Origin: Blastocladiella emersonii ATCC 22665 | Taxonomy: Eukaryota; Blastocladiomycota; Blastocladiomycetes; Blastocladiales; Blastocladiaceae | Assembly: GCA_025594325.1 (NCBI GenBank) | Contig: JANHCV010000006.1 | Span: forward strand, 1,240,001-1,304,000 | Direction of reading: 5' to 3' | Length of the DNA: 64,000 bases | The notes under the pieces: model-generated | What the model was told of the DNA's origin: nothing | The model's input: the letters and a program-made list of their open reading frames with translations, nothing else | Databases searched by the model: none | Position numbers and translations under genes: made by a program | Shown here: one piece after another, positions 1 to 9,764 of the stretch | Numbering within the stretch: position 1 is the first letter of the stretch | Layout: every line of letters begins with the position of its first letter

Positions 1-1820
1 GCGACCGCTGAGAGCGGGCGCGAGGGGACCACGGGCGGCGGGGGCGGCATCTGCATCGGCGGTCCCGCGTACTGCTGCTGCGGCCCTTGGGGGTTGCCGC
101 CAAACGCCATGACCTGCTGCGTGGCGTTCTGCGACGTCGAGACGTACATGTTCCACAGCACGTCTTCGAGGCGCGCGCGGTACCGCTCGAGGTCGAAGGT
201 GGTGCGCACGAGGTCGCGCTCGGCCGCGTACCGCGCGAGCACGTGCGACGCGGCCACGTCCATGGTGTCGAGCAGCGAACGCAGGCGCAGGTCCGACCGC
301 AGCTGCACCTCGTGGTGCGTCATGCGCTCGCGCAGGTAGTTGGCCGTTGACAGGTCCGGCTGTGCGGGCGGCGCCGGCGCGGTGGCGGGTGCGGTGGCGG
401 GCGTGGTGATGGTGGTTGTGGTAGGGGCGGCGACGGCCGTGGGGCCCGAAATGGCGACCTGGTTGTGCTCGGTGGCCGTCGGACCAGCGGTCTCAGCCTC
501 GCTCGCGGGCGGCGCGATCGACGGCGCGGGCGACTTGATGGACGCGGGCATCGGCGACGCCGACATATGGCGGTCGCGCAGCAGCGCGTGGATGCTGGCG
601 TTGGAGGGCGTGGTGGCGGGCTCGGCGGGCTCGGGGGCGGCCTCGGCCTCGGTCTCGACGGTGGCGTGGGCGGCGGGCTCGTCGACGACGTCGTGGTCCG
701 AGAGGATCATGGACCCCGAGTGCGCATCATCATCGACCACAGCCGCCTCCTCGGTGCGCGGAGCAGCGGCAGCAGCAACGGCGGCAGCGCTGTCCGACGC
801 AGCCGACTCGGACGCAGGCTCGGGCTCCGACTCGGCAGCGGGCGCGACGATCATGGTGTCGCCGACGATGGCGCCGTCGGCGTGCAACGGGAGCGCCTTG
901 GCCCAGTCGGAGAAGGAGATGGGGTGCTCGTCGTCCTCGGCGTTGGCGTCGTCTTGGGCGGGTTCAGCAGCAGCGGCCGCGCCGTCATCGTCCTTGACGA
1001 GCGTCACCACCTGCTCGTCGGCCGTCTCGGACGCAGCCGCCGCCGCGATCTGGCGCTGCTCCGATTCGTCACGATGAACGGTCGTCCCCCAAATCACGCC
1101 GCCGTCCTGCATCTGGTGCGCGGCGACGCGCGCGCGGTGGGACTCGACCGCGAGCTCCTCGGCGCGCCGCGCGGCCTCGCGGTGCTCGTCGACGAGCGCG
1201 CGGTGCCGGCGACACCGAGCCTCGATGACCGCGACATCCCGGCGCGCGCGGTCCGCGACCTTGCGCACGTCGCCCTCGAAGACGGCCGAGAAGCTCTCCC
1301 ACGGCTCGGCGCGGTACTTGCCCGTGCGCATGCCGAAGTCGCCGACACTCCAGGCGGCGAGCGTCGCGACGAGCGCGTGGCGCAGGTGCGCGGCCTGCGT
1401 CGCGTACACGGGCAGGTCGTGCGGCACGTCGGCGGCCGACTCGACGGCGTGCAGCGCGATCACTGCGTCGGTCAGCGGGCGCAGCGGCTCGGAGAAGTAC
1501 GGGTGCAGGTCGTGTGTCGTCGCTGAGTGCAGGATCAGCGGGCCGGCGGCGGCGGCGGATGCGTCGTCGTCGGCGACGCGCATCGTGGTGGTGGTGTTGG
1601 GGTCGGCGGAGCCGGAACCGGCGGCTCGCGGGTCGGAGAGCGACATACCGGCGGCGGAAGAAGACAGGCGCGGGCCGGGGACGGCGATCGAGGCGAGCGA
1701 GGCGCGGCGGGCGCGCGGGCGGAACGGCGGCAGCGGCGGCGGCGGGAGGTGCTTGATGGTGTGCGGGTCGGGGCGGGCGGGCAGCGGCTGGTACAGTCCG
1801 TACGGCGGACGGTAGTCCAT
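1..1820 (-). CDS. Hypothetical low-complexity protein, 3' part beyond window
   Basis: An uninterrupted reading frame runs on the minus strand from an ATG at 1820 to the window edge (about 606 residues, no stop), so the C-terminus lies outside. The start is Pro-rich (MDYRPPYGLYQPLP). A conserved-looking block at about residues 95-240 contains HPYFSEPLRPL and ends in a basic, Arg/Glu-rich probable coiled coil. An Ala/Glu/Ser-rich acidic linker follows, then a second helical block near the window edge (LRERMTHHEVQLRSDLRLRS, then VLWNMYVSTSQNA) and a Gln/Pro-rich tail. No catalytic motif, signal peptide or membrane segment is visible and I do not recognise the family. The alternating disordered and helical blocks suggest a scaffold or adaptor, which is inference only. 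Confidence 0.6.
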   Translation of the reverse strand, partial: MDYRPPYGLYQPLPARPDPHTIKHLPPPPLPPFRPRARRASLASIAVPGPRLSSSAAGMSLSDPRAAGSGSADPNTTTTMRVADDDASAAAAGPLILHSATTHDLHPYFSEPLRPLTDAVIALHAVESAADVPHDLPVYATQAAHLRHALVATLAAWSVGDFGMRTGKYRAEPWESFSAVFEGDVRKVADRARRDVAVIEARCRRHRALVDEHREAARRAEELAVESHRARVAAHQMQDGGVIWGTTVHRDESEQRQIAAAAASETADEQVVTLVKDDDGAAAAAEPAQDDANAEDDEHPISFSDWAKALPLHADGAIVGDTMIVAPAAESEPEPASESAASDSAAAVAAAAAPRTEEAAVVDDDAHSGSMILSDHDVVDEPAAHATVETEAEAAPEPAEPATTPSNASIHALLRDRHMSASPMPASIKSPAPSIAPPASEAETAGPTATEHNQVAISGPTAVAAPTTTTITTPATAPATAPAPPAQPDLSTANYLRERMTHHEVQLRSDLRLRSLLDTMDVAASHVLARYAAERDLVRTTFDLERYRARLEDVLWNMYVSTSQNATQQVMAFGGNPQGPQQQYAGPPMQMPPPPPVVPSRPLSAV

Positions 1821-2522
1821 GCGGAGGGTGGGGGCGCGGTCGGGGGCTACATCGGCAGGGATCGGTCAGCGCAAGGTCGCTGCGGGGGGCGGCGAGTGCG
1901 TTGCGAGCATACATGGACTCCCGCAGGAGAGGAAGCGTGTGAAAGAGGCAGATCACACTCTCAGTCGCCGAAGTCACCGCGCGCTGTCGCAAGCACACGG
2001 GGCCGTCGAAGCGAGAGAGGGGGCGTTGGTCGGTCGGCAGACGCCCTGGAGAGTGCGTGGGGCGGCACCACACGAGGTCGAGGTTGGTGGTCGCCGGATC
2101 GGGCAGGTGGCGTATTGCGCCGAGTTGTGCGTGCGTGCGTGCGCGAGGTCCGTTTCAAGCGGGTCGGTCGGTGGTGGCTGGGAAGGTCGCTGCTGGCTGA
2201 CGCGTCGTTCATGGGAGCGGCGGCGAGCGACGGGCGCCGCGGCGCTTTATGCCTCTCTTCCCTCTCGCGCGGTCGACGCTGCTGTCGGAGAGGCGGTCGG
2301 CCCGGATCGGAGCCGCCGGGGCCGCCCGTTGTCTGCGGAATAGAGTGCGTGTGGCGGTTCCAGCACAGCAGGAACGAGGACGGCCCGGCTCGCGGCGGTA
2401 GCAACGTGCAGCAAACAGACTCGACCGACGCTCCCGCAGCGGGTCCAGCGATGAGTGAGGGAGGAAGAAGAAGAACAGGATTCGAATGACGACACGACGA
2501 CGACGCGCGAGCGGGAGCAGAT
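1821..2522. other. Intergenic: 5' region of the preceding gene and 3' flank of UBC12
   Basis: No supportable gene. Frames open here are short or are GC-driven shadows. The stretch would hold the promoter of the minus-strand gene starting at 1820 and the 3' flank of UBC12. Confidence 0.5.
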
Positions 2523-3119
2523 TTACATGACATTGTCGTACTTGACGCCGTTGATGCTCGCGCCGCGCATGGTGCGGGAGACGAGCTCGACAAACTGCTT
2601 GCGGTTGGTGAGCAGGACGTTGGCGGCCTCCTTGTTGAGCGGGTCGTCGGCGTTGGGCTCGAGGAACAGGTACTGCAGGCCGACCAGCACCGCGTTGAGG
2701 TTGAGCACGGGCTTCCAGTCCTCGCGCAGGATGTTGAGGCAGATGTTGCCGTCGAGGTCAATGTTCGGGTGGTAGATCTTCTGCGTGCACATGACCTTGG
2801 GCGGCTCGTGCGGGTAGTTGGCGTTCACCTTGAACGTGAACCGGTACGTGCCGCCCCGGAAGAAGCCCTCGTCCGGCTTCACCACCACGTTGAAGTTGAG
2901 AATGTCGTTGGCGTCCGGGTGCTCGAGCTTGATGGTCCGCGGCAGGTCGAGTTCCGCAAGGTCTGTATCCGGGGTGTGTGAGAGCCTCGCGCTCGCTCGC
3001 ACCGCGTAAAGCCGCGAAAACGTACCCTTCTGCACGCGGATCTGCGCCGCCGACACGGTCGACTTCTTCTTGTCGCCGTCCTCCTTTTTCTTCTGTTTCA
3101 AGGACATGAGCTTGATCAT
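2523..3119 (-). CDS. UBC12: NEDD8-conjugating enzyme E2 (UBC12/UBE2M)
   Basis: E2 enzyme that accepts NEDD8 from the E1 and transfers it to cullins. Two exons, 3026-3119 and 2523-2962 (minus), give 177 residues, close to human UBC12 (183). The diagnostic N-terminus MIKLMSLKQKKKE, which docks the NEDD8 E1, is present. The E2 fold carries the HPN motif in YHPNIDLDGNICLNIL, with catalytic Cys at residue 106, followed by REDWKPVL. The 63-nt intron (2963-3025, GTACG...ACAG) is a multiple of three and has no stop, so an unspliced frame also reads through with 21 extra residues. Removing it restores the family spacing from AAQIRVQK to DLAELDLPRT. Confidence 0.97.
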   Translation of the reverse strand: MIKLMSLKQKKKEDGDKKKSTVSAAQIRVQKGTFSRLYAVRASARLSHTPDTDLAELDLPRTIKLEHPDANDILNFNVVVKPDEGFFRGGTYRFTFKVNANYPHEPPKVMCTQKIYHPNIDLDGNICLNILREDWKPVLNLNAVLVGLQYLFLEPNADDPLNKEAANVLLTNRKQFVELVSRTMRGASINGVKYDNVM

Positions 3120-3471
3120 GGTGGCGACTCTTCTGGTTGATGGGTTGCGCTACAGGCGAGACGGGTCGCGCCGAGCCGTTGGTCTCCGTCTCTCTCTCTC
3201 TCCCGTCGCTCGCGCAGAATCGGTTGCGCCAAGTGTGCTTACATGGTATCGTCCGTCAAGATGGGTTTTGGGCTGCGAGAGAGGGGAGAGCGCGCGAGTG
3301 AGGTGTCTTGAGCGAGAGCGGCGTGGCGCGCGCGAGGCGAACACGGCCGAAAAACCGACTCACTCAGCCCGTCACATGACTATTGCGCGCTCGTATTTAT
3401 TGTGTCTCCACGCTGACCCCCCTTGGAGCTTGGCCCCGGCCGATGGCCTAGACCTACACCTCGAGAGGCAA

Positions 3472-4341
3472 TCAGTCCTTGAGCATGACGACGCCCTCGT
3501 TCGAGTTGTTGGCGGCAATCACCTGCTCGAGCTTGGCAAACTCCTCGTTGGCGATGCGCTCGGCCTCGTCGAGCACCTGCTCGACGGCCTTGACCTCGGG
3601 GATAAAGTACTGCAGCATGTTCTCGATCCCGTTCTTGAGCGTGACGACGCTCGAGTCGCACGTGCGGCACGCGCCCTTGAGCTTGAGCTTGACGACGCCG
3701 CTCGCCTCGTCGAACCCGCAGTACTCGATATCGCCGCCGTCGTCCTGGATCGTCGGCCGGATCCGCGTGTCCAGCAGCTCCTTGATCATGGCCACCACCT
3801 CCGAGTCGTCCGGGTGGATCACCGTGTCGGCCGGCGCCTGCATCGCCAGCGCCGCGTCGACCACGGGCGCCCCGCCCGCCGCCGCGCTCGCGAAATGGTC
3901 CGTCATGGTCCCGAACACGTCCGGCTTGACCAGCTGCCACGCCGTGTCGGCGTCCTTGGTCACCGCCACAAAGTCGCTGCCGAACAGGACGGACGTCACG
4001 CCCTCGATCCGCAGCAAAGCGGCGGCGAGCGGACTCCCGGCCTCCTGCGCCTCGCGCGACGTCGTGAACTCGAGCGTCGTCCGCGCCTCGGCACCCAGCA
4101 CGGGGACCCCCGGTTTGAACTTGAGCGAGTCCTCGCTCGGCGTCGACTCGGTCTGGATGAACAGCGACCGCGCGCTCGCACGCGTCTTGACGAAGGGGGT
4201 CGTCGCGGCGGTGGCGATGCGCATCGCGGCGAGCGGGCGGACGGCGCCGGCCAGGACCGTCGAGTGTGCGCGGGCCGCCGCCGGGCGCAGCGCCACGGCC
4301 AGCGTGCGGCGTGCAAGTTGGTGCATCATCGACGAGTACAT
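3472..4341 (-). CDS. NFU1: Mitochondrial iron-sulfur cluster scaffold NFU1
   Basis: Late-acting mitochondrial Fe-S carrier/scaffold supplying 4Fe-4S clusters to targets such as lipoate synthase and complex I/II. A single 289-residue frame. The N-terminus (about 60 residues, Arg/Ala/Ser-rich, no acidic residues early) looks like a mitochondrial presequence. The N-terminal NFU domain (FIQTESTPSEDSLKF, IEGVTSVLFGSDFVAVTK) is followed by the NifU C-terminal domain with DTRIRPTIQDDGGDI and the cluster-binding CxxC at C225/C228 (GACRTCDSS). Length and domain order match eukaryotic NFU1. It lies about 350 nt upstream of UBC12 on the same strand with no sign of shared transcription. Confidence 0.96.
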   Translation of the reverse strand: MYSSMMHQLARRTLAVALRPAAARAHSTVLAGAVRPLAAMRIATAATTPFVKTRASARSLFIQTESTPSEDSLKFKPGVPVLGAEARTTLEFTTSREAQEAGSPLAAALLRIEGVTSVLFGSDFVAVTKDADTAWQLVKPDVFGTMTDHFASAAAGGAPVVDAALAMQAPADTVIHPDDSEVVAMIKELLDTRIRPTIQDDGGDIEYCGFDEASGVVKLKLKGACRTCDSSVVTLKNGIENMLQYFIPEVKAVEQVLDEAERIANEEFAKLEQVIAANNSNEGVVMLKD

Positions 4342-4497
4342 GGTTGTGTTTTTGAGGGAGAGAGAGAGCGGGGACCTCCTCGCGTCGGCCGCTGACTGTT
4401 GGCCCTCGGCGATCGCAAGTGGCGCCGATGCATTTGGCAGGGCACAGAAAGAGCTCTATTCTACACTCACGCATACAGTACAGATACACTACTACCC

Positions 4498-6648
4498 CTA
4501 CTCGCGCGGCGCCGGCGGCTCGGCCGCGCTGACCGACTCGGGCATGGCCGTGACGTTCCACGGCTCGGGCATGCTGATGACGGGCGGGATCCGCGGGTTC
4601 CAGTCGCCGGGGATCTGACGGAACGCCATCCCCTCCTCCTCGCCCGCCGCGTCCTGCTTTGCCATGAGGGGCGGCGCCGACGCCGGTGAAGGCCAGCATT
4701 CGTCGACGCCGACACCGCGGTACCCGGCCTTGGCGGCCTCGGCCATGAGCCGCGGCAGGATGCTGATCTCGGGCGGCGTCGACGCCGACACGCCGAGCAC
4801 CCACCCGGGGATCCCCGGGTGCGGGCGGGTCACGGACTGGAAGAGTGCGGCCACGAGGTCGCCCTTATCCCCGCGCCCCTGGACGAGGAACGGGTCGTTG
4901 ACGGGCAGCCCCGGCACGATCAGCGGGACTTGGTACGCGGCGAGCACGCGCGCGATCGTCGGCGACACGGGGAGCGCCGTCGCCGGGTTCACGGCGAGGT
5001 ACATGGGCGCGTCGGCGCCGAGCACCTGGCGGTGGATCTTGCCAACAAACTGGACCGCGGGGACCGACAGCGGGCCGTGCGGCAGCGCCCACCCGAGCGT
5101 GTGGTTCTCGGCGCGCACGCGCACCAGGACGTCGCGCACGGCCTCGGGCGTGCTCCCGAAATCGTCGGGCCGCAGCACCCGGTACGCGTCCGCGAAGATC
5201 AGGGCCCCCTGGATCCCCGCGTCGCGCAGCGTGTCGAGCAGGTGGCTCGTGCTCGGGCCCGGGTGCTCGCCGCGGACCGCCAGCAGCGCGGTGCCCTTGC
5301 GCGAGCAGAATTGCCGGTACTGCGGGCTCGCGCAGTGCAACGTCAGGAACTTCTGGCTCAGCTGGCCGCCAACCCCCGACGAGGTCGTCGGGTCCGCCCA
5401 CATCACGTCCTGACCGACCGAGCAGTCCTGCGGGCACGTCGCGCACGACTCGGTCACCCCGCACCGCAGGTCGCCGCACCGGTCCGGGCCCACGGGCGCG
5501 TCGGGCGTGGGCGACGCGGGTGGGGGCGACGACGGGTCGGACGAGGAGCCCGACGGCGCAGTCGGCACCGGCGCGCCGCCATTCCCGTCAGCTGGCGTCA
5601 CCGGCGTCGTCGGCGCGAGCCCCGGGATCGTGATCCGGATCCCCGGCGTGAACGTGACGGACGGCAGCGTGGCCGGGTCGCGCCCGCTCGCGATCGGCGG
5701 GAGTCCCGGCACCGTGGACGGTTCGGGCAGCATCACGACGGGCGGCGACGAGGGCGTCGGCACGGGCGTCGCGGACGGCGTCGGGTCGGGCTCGAACAGG
5801 AAGATGCGGCGGATCGGGTCGGCCGACTCGGTCGGCGTCGCACTCCCCGAGGATGATGATGAGCGCGACGTCGGGTTCGGCCACAGCGCCTTGCCGCGGC
5901 GCGCCGCCGACCGCGTGGGTTCGGGCAGGTCCGACGGCTCTTCGGGCCACGGCGACGGGTCCTCGGTCGGCATCGGGTCGTCGATGGGAAGCAGCTCCAA
6001 TGGCGGCGGCGGCGTTGGCGACGGGTCCTCTACGGGCGGCGGCGTCGGCAGGATTGGGAGGATCGGGAACGGCCGCTCGAAGGTGCGAGTGCGCACGGGT
6101 TTTGAAGACGTCGTAGAGGACCGCTTGCGCGCAATGGGCGTCGGCAGCGGGTCCACGGTCTCGGTGGCCGTCTCAGCGACGGTGCCCGTGGTCGCGGTCA
6201 CGGTCGTCGGCGCGGCAGGGGGTGGCGGTGGCGGGAGCGACAGGGACCGGCCGCTGCGTGCCGCCGCGCGCAGCGTCGTCGCCGACGTCGTGGACGAGGT
6301 GGAGGTGGCCGACGCGCGCGACGTCGCGGTGGTGGTGATGCGGCCCGACCGAGTCAAAGATGTAGTTGAAGTGGCGGTTCTGCTCGTGGTCGTACTCGAC
6401 CGCTGCCGCTGCACGCTCGGGCGATCGGCGCCCGGGTCGCTCGGCGCGTCGAGCCACGCCGGGCCCAGCAGCCAGTCCCAGAACTGGTCGCCCGTCGGCG
6501 GGCGCGCGGGCTCGGCGGCGACCGAGGCGGGGCCAGCGGCGAGCAGCGCCACCGTGACCGCGGCCACGGCCAGGATGCCGGCGACGACATGGAGGCGCGA
6601 TCGTGGCGGTGCGCGGGGGGCTCGCCTTGGCGGTCGTGGTCTTGGCAT
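4498..6648 (-). CDS. Secreted polysaccharide-deacetylase-like protein, catalytic residues lost
   Basis: 716 residues starting at the ATG at 6648, chosen because it is followed directly by a basic n-region and a hydrophobic signal-peptide core (VVAGILAVAAVTVALLAAG). An upstream in-frame ATG at 6819 would bury the signal. A long Ser/Thr/Pro-rich stretch fills about residues 60-385. A Cys-rich module follows (DRCGDLRCGVTESCATCPQD), of the kind that precedes NodB domains in some early fungi. The C-terminal third keeps the NodB-fold skeleton: GPSTSHLLDTLRDAGIQGAL, STPEAVRDVLVRVRAENHTL and a long C-terminal helix. The expected TFDDGP motif is replaced by AVRGEHPGP, the metal H-x3-H is not conserved around WALPHGPLS, and the RPPYG motif is absent. 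A chitin-binding or structural pseudo-enzyme is inferred. Divergent from the PH-domain gene. Confidence 0.75.
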   Translation of the reverse strand: MPRPRPPRRAPRAPPRSRLHVVAGILAVAAVTVALLAAGPASVAAEPARPPTGDQFWDWLLGPAWLDAPSDPGADRPSVQRQRSSTTTSRTATSTTSLTRSGRITTTATSRASATSTSSTTSATTLRAAARSGRSLSLPPPPPPAAPTTVTATTGTVAETATETVDPLPTPIARKRSSTTSSKPVRTRTFERPFPILPILPTPPPVEDPSPTPPPPLELLPIDDPMPTEDPSPWPEEPSDLPEPTRSAARRGKALWPNPTSRSSSSSGSATPTESADPIRRIFLFEPDPTPSATPVPTPSSPPVVMLPEPSTVPGLPPIASGRDPATLPSVTFTPGIRITIPGLAPTTPVTPADGNGGAPVPTAPSGSSSDPSSPPPASPTPDAPVGPDRCGDLRCGVTESCATCPQDCSVGQDVMWADPTTSSGVGGQLSQKFLTLHCASPQYRQFCSRKGTALLAVRGEHPGPSTSHLLDTLRDAGIQGALIFADAYRVLRPDDFGSTPEAVRDVLVRVRAENHTLGWALPHGPLSVPAVQFVGKIHRQVLGADAPMYLAVNPATALPVSPTIARVLAAYQVPLIVPGLPVNDPFLVQGRGDKGDLVAALFQSVTRPHPGIPGWVLGVSASTPPEISILPRLMAEAAKAGYRGVGVDECWPSPASAPPLMAKQDAAGEEEGMAFRQIPGDWNPRIPPVISMPEPWNVTAMPESVSAAEPPAPRE

Positions 6649-7070
6649 GGTTGGTGGCGTGTGGAAGAGAGGAGGAGAGGACGAGGCGGAGCGAGGAAGC
6701 AGGGTGATGACGCGAAAGGTTTGCACGGAGCGGGGAACCTCATGGCGATGCATGGAGAAGGTCGGCGGTGTCTTCGTCGCCAGGGCGGCAACGGCGACGG
6801 TGGCGTAGCTTTCGACCACTCGAGCTCACGAGCTGGCTCACGAGCACGAGCGAACGAAGGCGGTGGTGGTCAGCGTGGGCCCCGCGGCGGCGGACTCGCA
6901 ACGGGTGCGCTGGCTTGACAGGTCACGCGGCACCTGCGAGACATCAAACGCGAGACGCGTTTCGCGACGCGTCCCCCCTCCCGTACTCACTCGCTCGCGC
7001 GGCTTCAACGGATCAAAGAAGCCCCCGACTCCGGCAGCCCTGTACTCTGACCACCAACCCTGAAAATCAC
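6649..7070. promoter_or_regulatory. Divergent intergenic region with paired ACGCGT motifs
   Basis: A 422-nt spacer between the minus-strand pseudo-deacetylase and the plus-strand PH gene. It contains two ACGCGT cores about 15 nt apart near 6955-6972 (GAGACGCGTTTCGCGACGCG). ACGCGT is the core of the fungal MCB element bound by MBF-type factors, but no function is shown here. Confidence 0.35.
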
Positions 7071-9126
7071 ATGCAGCACTCGCCGTCATCGACGATCCGT
7101 CGCCCGGCCTTCGCCACGCTGCGCCGACCCTCGGGATCCGGCGGCGGCATCGACGGCGGCGGCCCGCTGTCGTCGGGTCCCTCGAGCCCCGTGCCGTACG
7201 GCATGGAGCAGGACCTGAGCTACGCCGGGTTCCTCGTGAAACGCCCGCGCACGTCGGCGACTGCCAACAATGGCGGCATCGCGTCCGGCGGGGCGGGCCC
7301 GGCCACGGGCATCCGGTCCTCGATCCAGAGCCTGACCAACGCCAACTCGCGCTACTTTCGCCTCGCCCCGCTCACCACGCTGCGCGAGCGCGCCGTCGTG
7401 TGGTGGCTCAGCTACCACGGGTCCGAGGCGCCCACCTCGCGCGAGCGGTGGGGGACCAGCGTCGAGGAGATCGTCCGCGTCGCGCGGGTGCCTGACCCGC
7501 GCCAGCAGGTATTCACGATCGTGACGCGCGATCGTGTGCTCGAGCTCGTTGCGCCGGTACGCACCAACACTTGATGATGCGAAATGTCGCTGACCTGGCG
7601 CCGTGTAGTCACAAGCCATCCTCGACGCGTGGATCCGACACATCGAGCTCGCGCGCGCCGCGACCCGCAAATCCATGTTCCTCGCGCAGCTGAGTCACCA
7701 ACACCCGCAGTCCACGAGCCCCGTCGTGTCGCCGCCCGGCTCGACCCCGGCCACGCGCCAGGGCACGCTGGCTCGGCTCCCGCAGTCGCCCATGGCGCCC
7801 GTCCGCGGCCGGCCCTCGCACAGCTACTCGACCAACAACCTGCTTGCGACCATCACCACGGGGCCGGGCAACCGGTCCACGATCGCGGCGTCCGCCGCCG
7901 ACGCGGTCGCTACGCCGCGCGCGTCCGAGTTCAACAGTAACCGGCCGTACACATTCGCGGGCGCGGCGGCGAGCGAGGTTGAGTCGGAGACGCTCGGGCT
8001 GCCGCGCCGCGCCTCGATCCGCCGCAGCTTCTCGGCCGCGGCGGGGGTCAACTCGATCGGGTCCGCGCCGACACTCCCGACCTCGTCCGCCGACGCCGTC
8101 CATGCGCCGCCGAAACCGACGCTCCACTCCGCCGCCGTGTCGACATCCACCTTCTCCGTGTACCCGACGTCGACGCCGGACCTCCTTGTCGCCCAGCGCG
8201 CGGGCGAGCAGGTCCTCGCCGCCTTCGCCGACGGCAAGCCCGAGGGCAGCGGTGCGGGCGATGACTCGACGTGGAGCGGCATCACGACGCAGCTCCAGGA
8301 AACGCTCGCCGACCTCGAGCGCATCGTCAACTCCGAGACCCCGAACTCGCCCATCACGCCGACCAGCCCGCCGCCCATCGTCCGCGCCTTCACCGTCAGC
8401 CCCGACTCGCCCGAGCACCCGCCGCTCGACCCAGAGTACCGCCGCAGCAGCAGTACCAGCCAGGCGCCGACCGTCACGGCCGCGGATCCGGTGACGCCGG
8501 CGCCGACGACGGCACCGGTTCCGGTCGCTGCGGCACCGCTGAACCCCGCGACACGGACCATCGTGCAGGGCGCGCTGCACCCCGAGTTCGTCAGCCTGAT
8601 GCAGCAGCGCGCGGCCGTCGCGCCCGCGCCGCCACCGCGCCCGACACCGGCCCAGATCCAGTCGCAGGCTCAGTCCCAGCCGACGGTCCAGGAACAGCGG
8701 CGCGGGAGCAACGAGACGGAGCGCACACTGTACCGCGACCGGTCCGCCGATCGGTACGCGGCGCGACTCGACGAGGCCGACGGCGACGCGGACCCGCCAA
8801 GGTCGCCGACCGCTACCATCATGCCCAACACGCCCGCGACCATCACGCCCGGGATGTTCCGCGGGACCAGCAACAACGACGAGGAAGGGGAGGTGACGCC
8901 GGCCGTCGCGGTACCGCGCGTCCCGCCCGCGCGGGGCCGGTCGACCGTGTCCCCGTCCTCGTCGTCGTCGTCGCGCAAGGCGGCGGCCGTCGCGGTGCTC
9001 GAGGGACTCGACTGGGACCCCATGGCCGCCCTCGGCATGATCCATCAGCACCAGGCGTCGCCGTCGAGCGCAACGGGGTCCGGTCATGGGTCCGGGTCAA
9101 GACCGGCGAATGGAGCGGCACAGTAG
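7071..9126 (+). CDS. PH-domain protein with long disordered tail
   Basis: Two exons, 7071-7556 and 7609-9126, give 667 residues. The 52-nt intron (GTACGC...GTGTAG) is required because the first frame stops just after the donor, and the join is phase 0. Residues about 45-190 form a pleckstrin-homology domain: SYAGFLVKRPR, a variable loop, RYFRLAPLTTLRERAVVWWL, VPDPRQQVFTIVTRDR, then the C-terminal helix across the junction (SQAILDAWIRHIELA). The remaining 470 residues are Ser/Thr/Pro/Ala-rich with no recognised domain. A phosphoinositide-binding membrane adaptor is the likely role; ligand and partners cannot be told from sequence. An AATAAA signal sits at 9142-9147. Confidence 0.85.
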
Positions 9127-9141
9127 CCCCAGTAGGAGCTT

Positions 9142-9147
9142 AATAAA
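9142..9147 (+). terminator. Putative polyadenylation signal AATAAA
   Basis: AATAAA lies 16 nt after the stop codon of the PH-domain gene in an otherwise GC-rich context. Confidence 0.5.
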
Positions 9148-9340
9148 ATTCGTGACATGGAATCTCAATCGTGTCGTCGCCGGGCCCGAGGGTGATTTTA
9201 CTGTGCAGAGCAGTCGGCACGGCGTTCGGGCGACCGCTCCGGTTCACCCTCGTCGAGCGAGCGGGCCTGCAGGGCAGCAGCCCAGGCAGCAGGGACGCCG
9301 TGGCGGTTCCTGGTTCCCGGTACCGATCGAACCACTCCCA

Positions 9341-9415
9341 GGCAGCTTCTCGAAGACGGTGCTGCAGCTCGCCATGGGCGGGAAGTCGTCGGCCGCACTT
9401 GTCATCCGAGCTCCG
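9341..9415 (+). pseudogene. Relic C-terminus of the F-box/RCC1-like family
   Basis: A short frame reads EPLPGSFSKTVLQLAMGGKS then SAALVIRAP. This matches the last RCC1-like blade of the two intact neighbours (SKVVIDLVMGGDSSAAVVIP and SKAVIHLAMGGWSSVALVVP). No F-box or upstream blades remain in the 200 nt before it. This is a remnant of a third copy upstream of the tandem pair. Confidence 0.75.
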
Positions 9416-9764
9416 CCACAGTTGAACGTGCGCTCAGCGCGAACCTGAATGGTCTGATACGGCATTTCGTGGAATAGAAATGCTATTGTTAGTGCGTTTC
9501 CACGATCGTGGTAGCCGATTTCAAGTCGTTGGGGCCGAGAGGGAGCAACGTAACCGAGACCTCGCCGGCGGACCGCGCGAGACGTGTCTTAACGTGAAAC
9601 GTGATTGATCGACGCGTCGTGTTTCAGCCATGTTCTTCCAGGCTCCGGCTAAAAACGGATCAAGTTGGTCGTCGCACCGCAAGTTCCAGATCAGGGAGCG
9701 GGGCCACGAGCACCCGCGCCGGCGAACGCGGTCGACTCGTCCTCTCTCTCCCCAACGTAGCATC

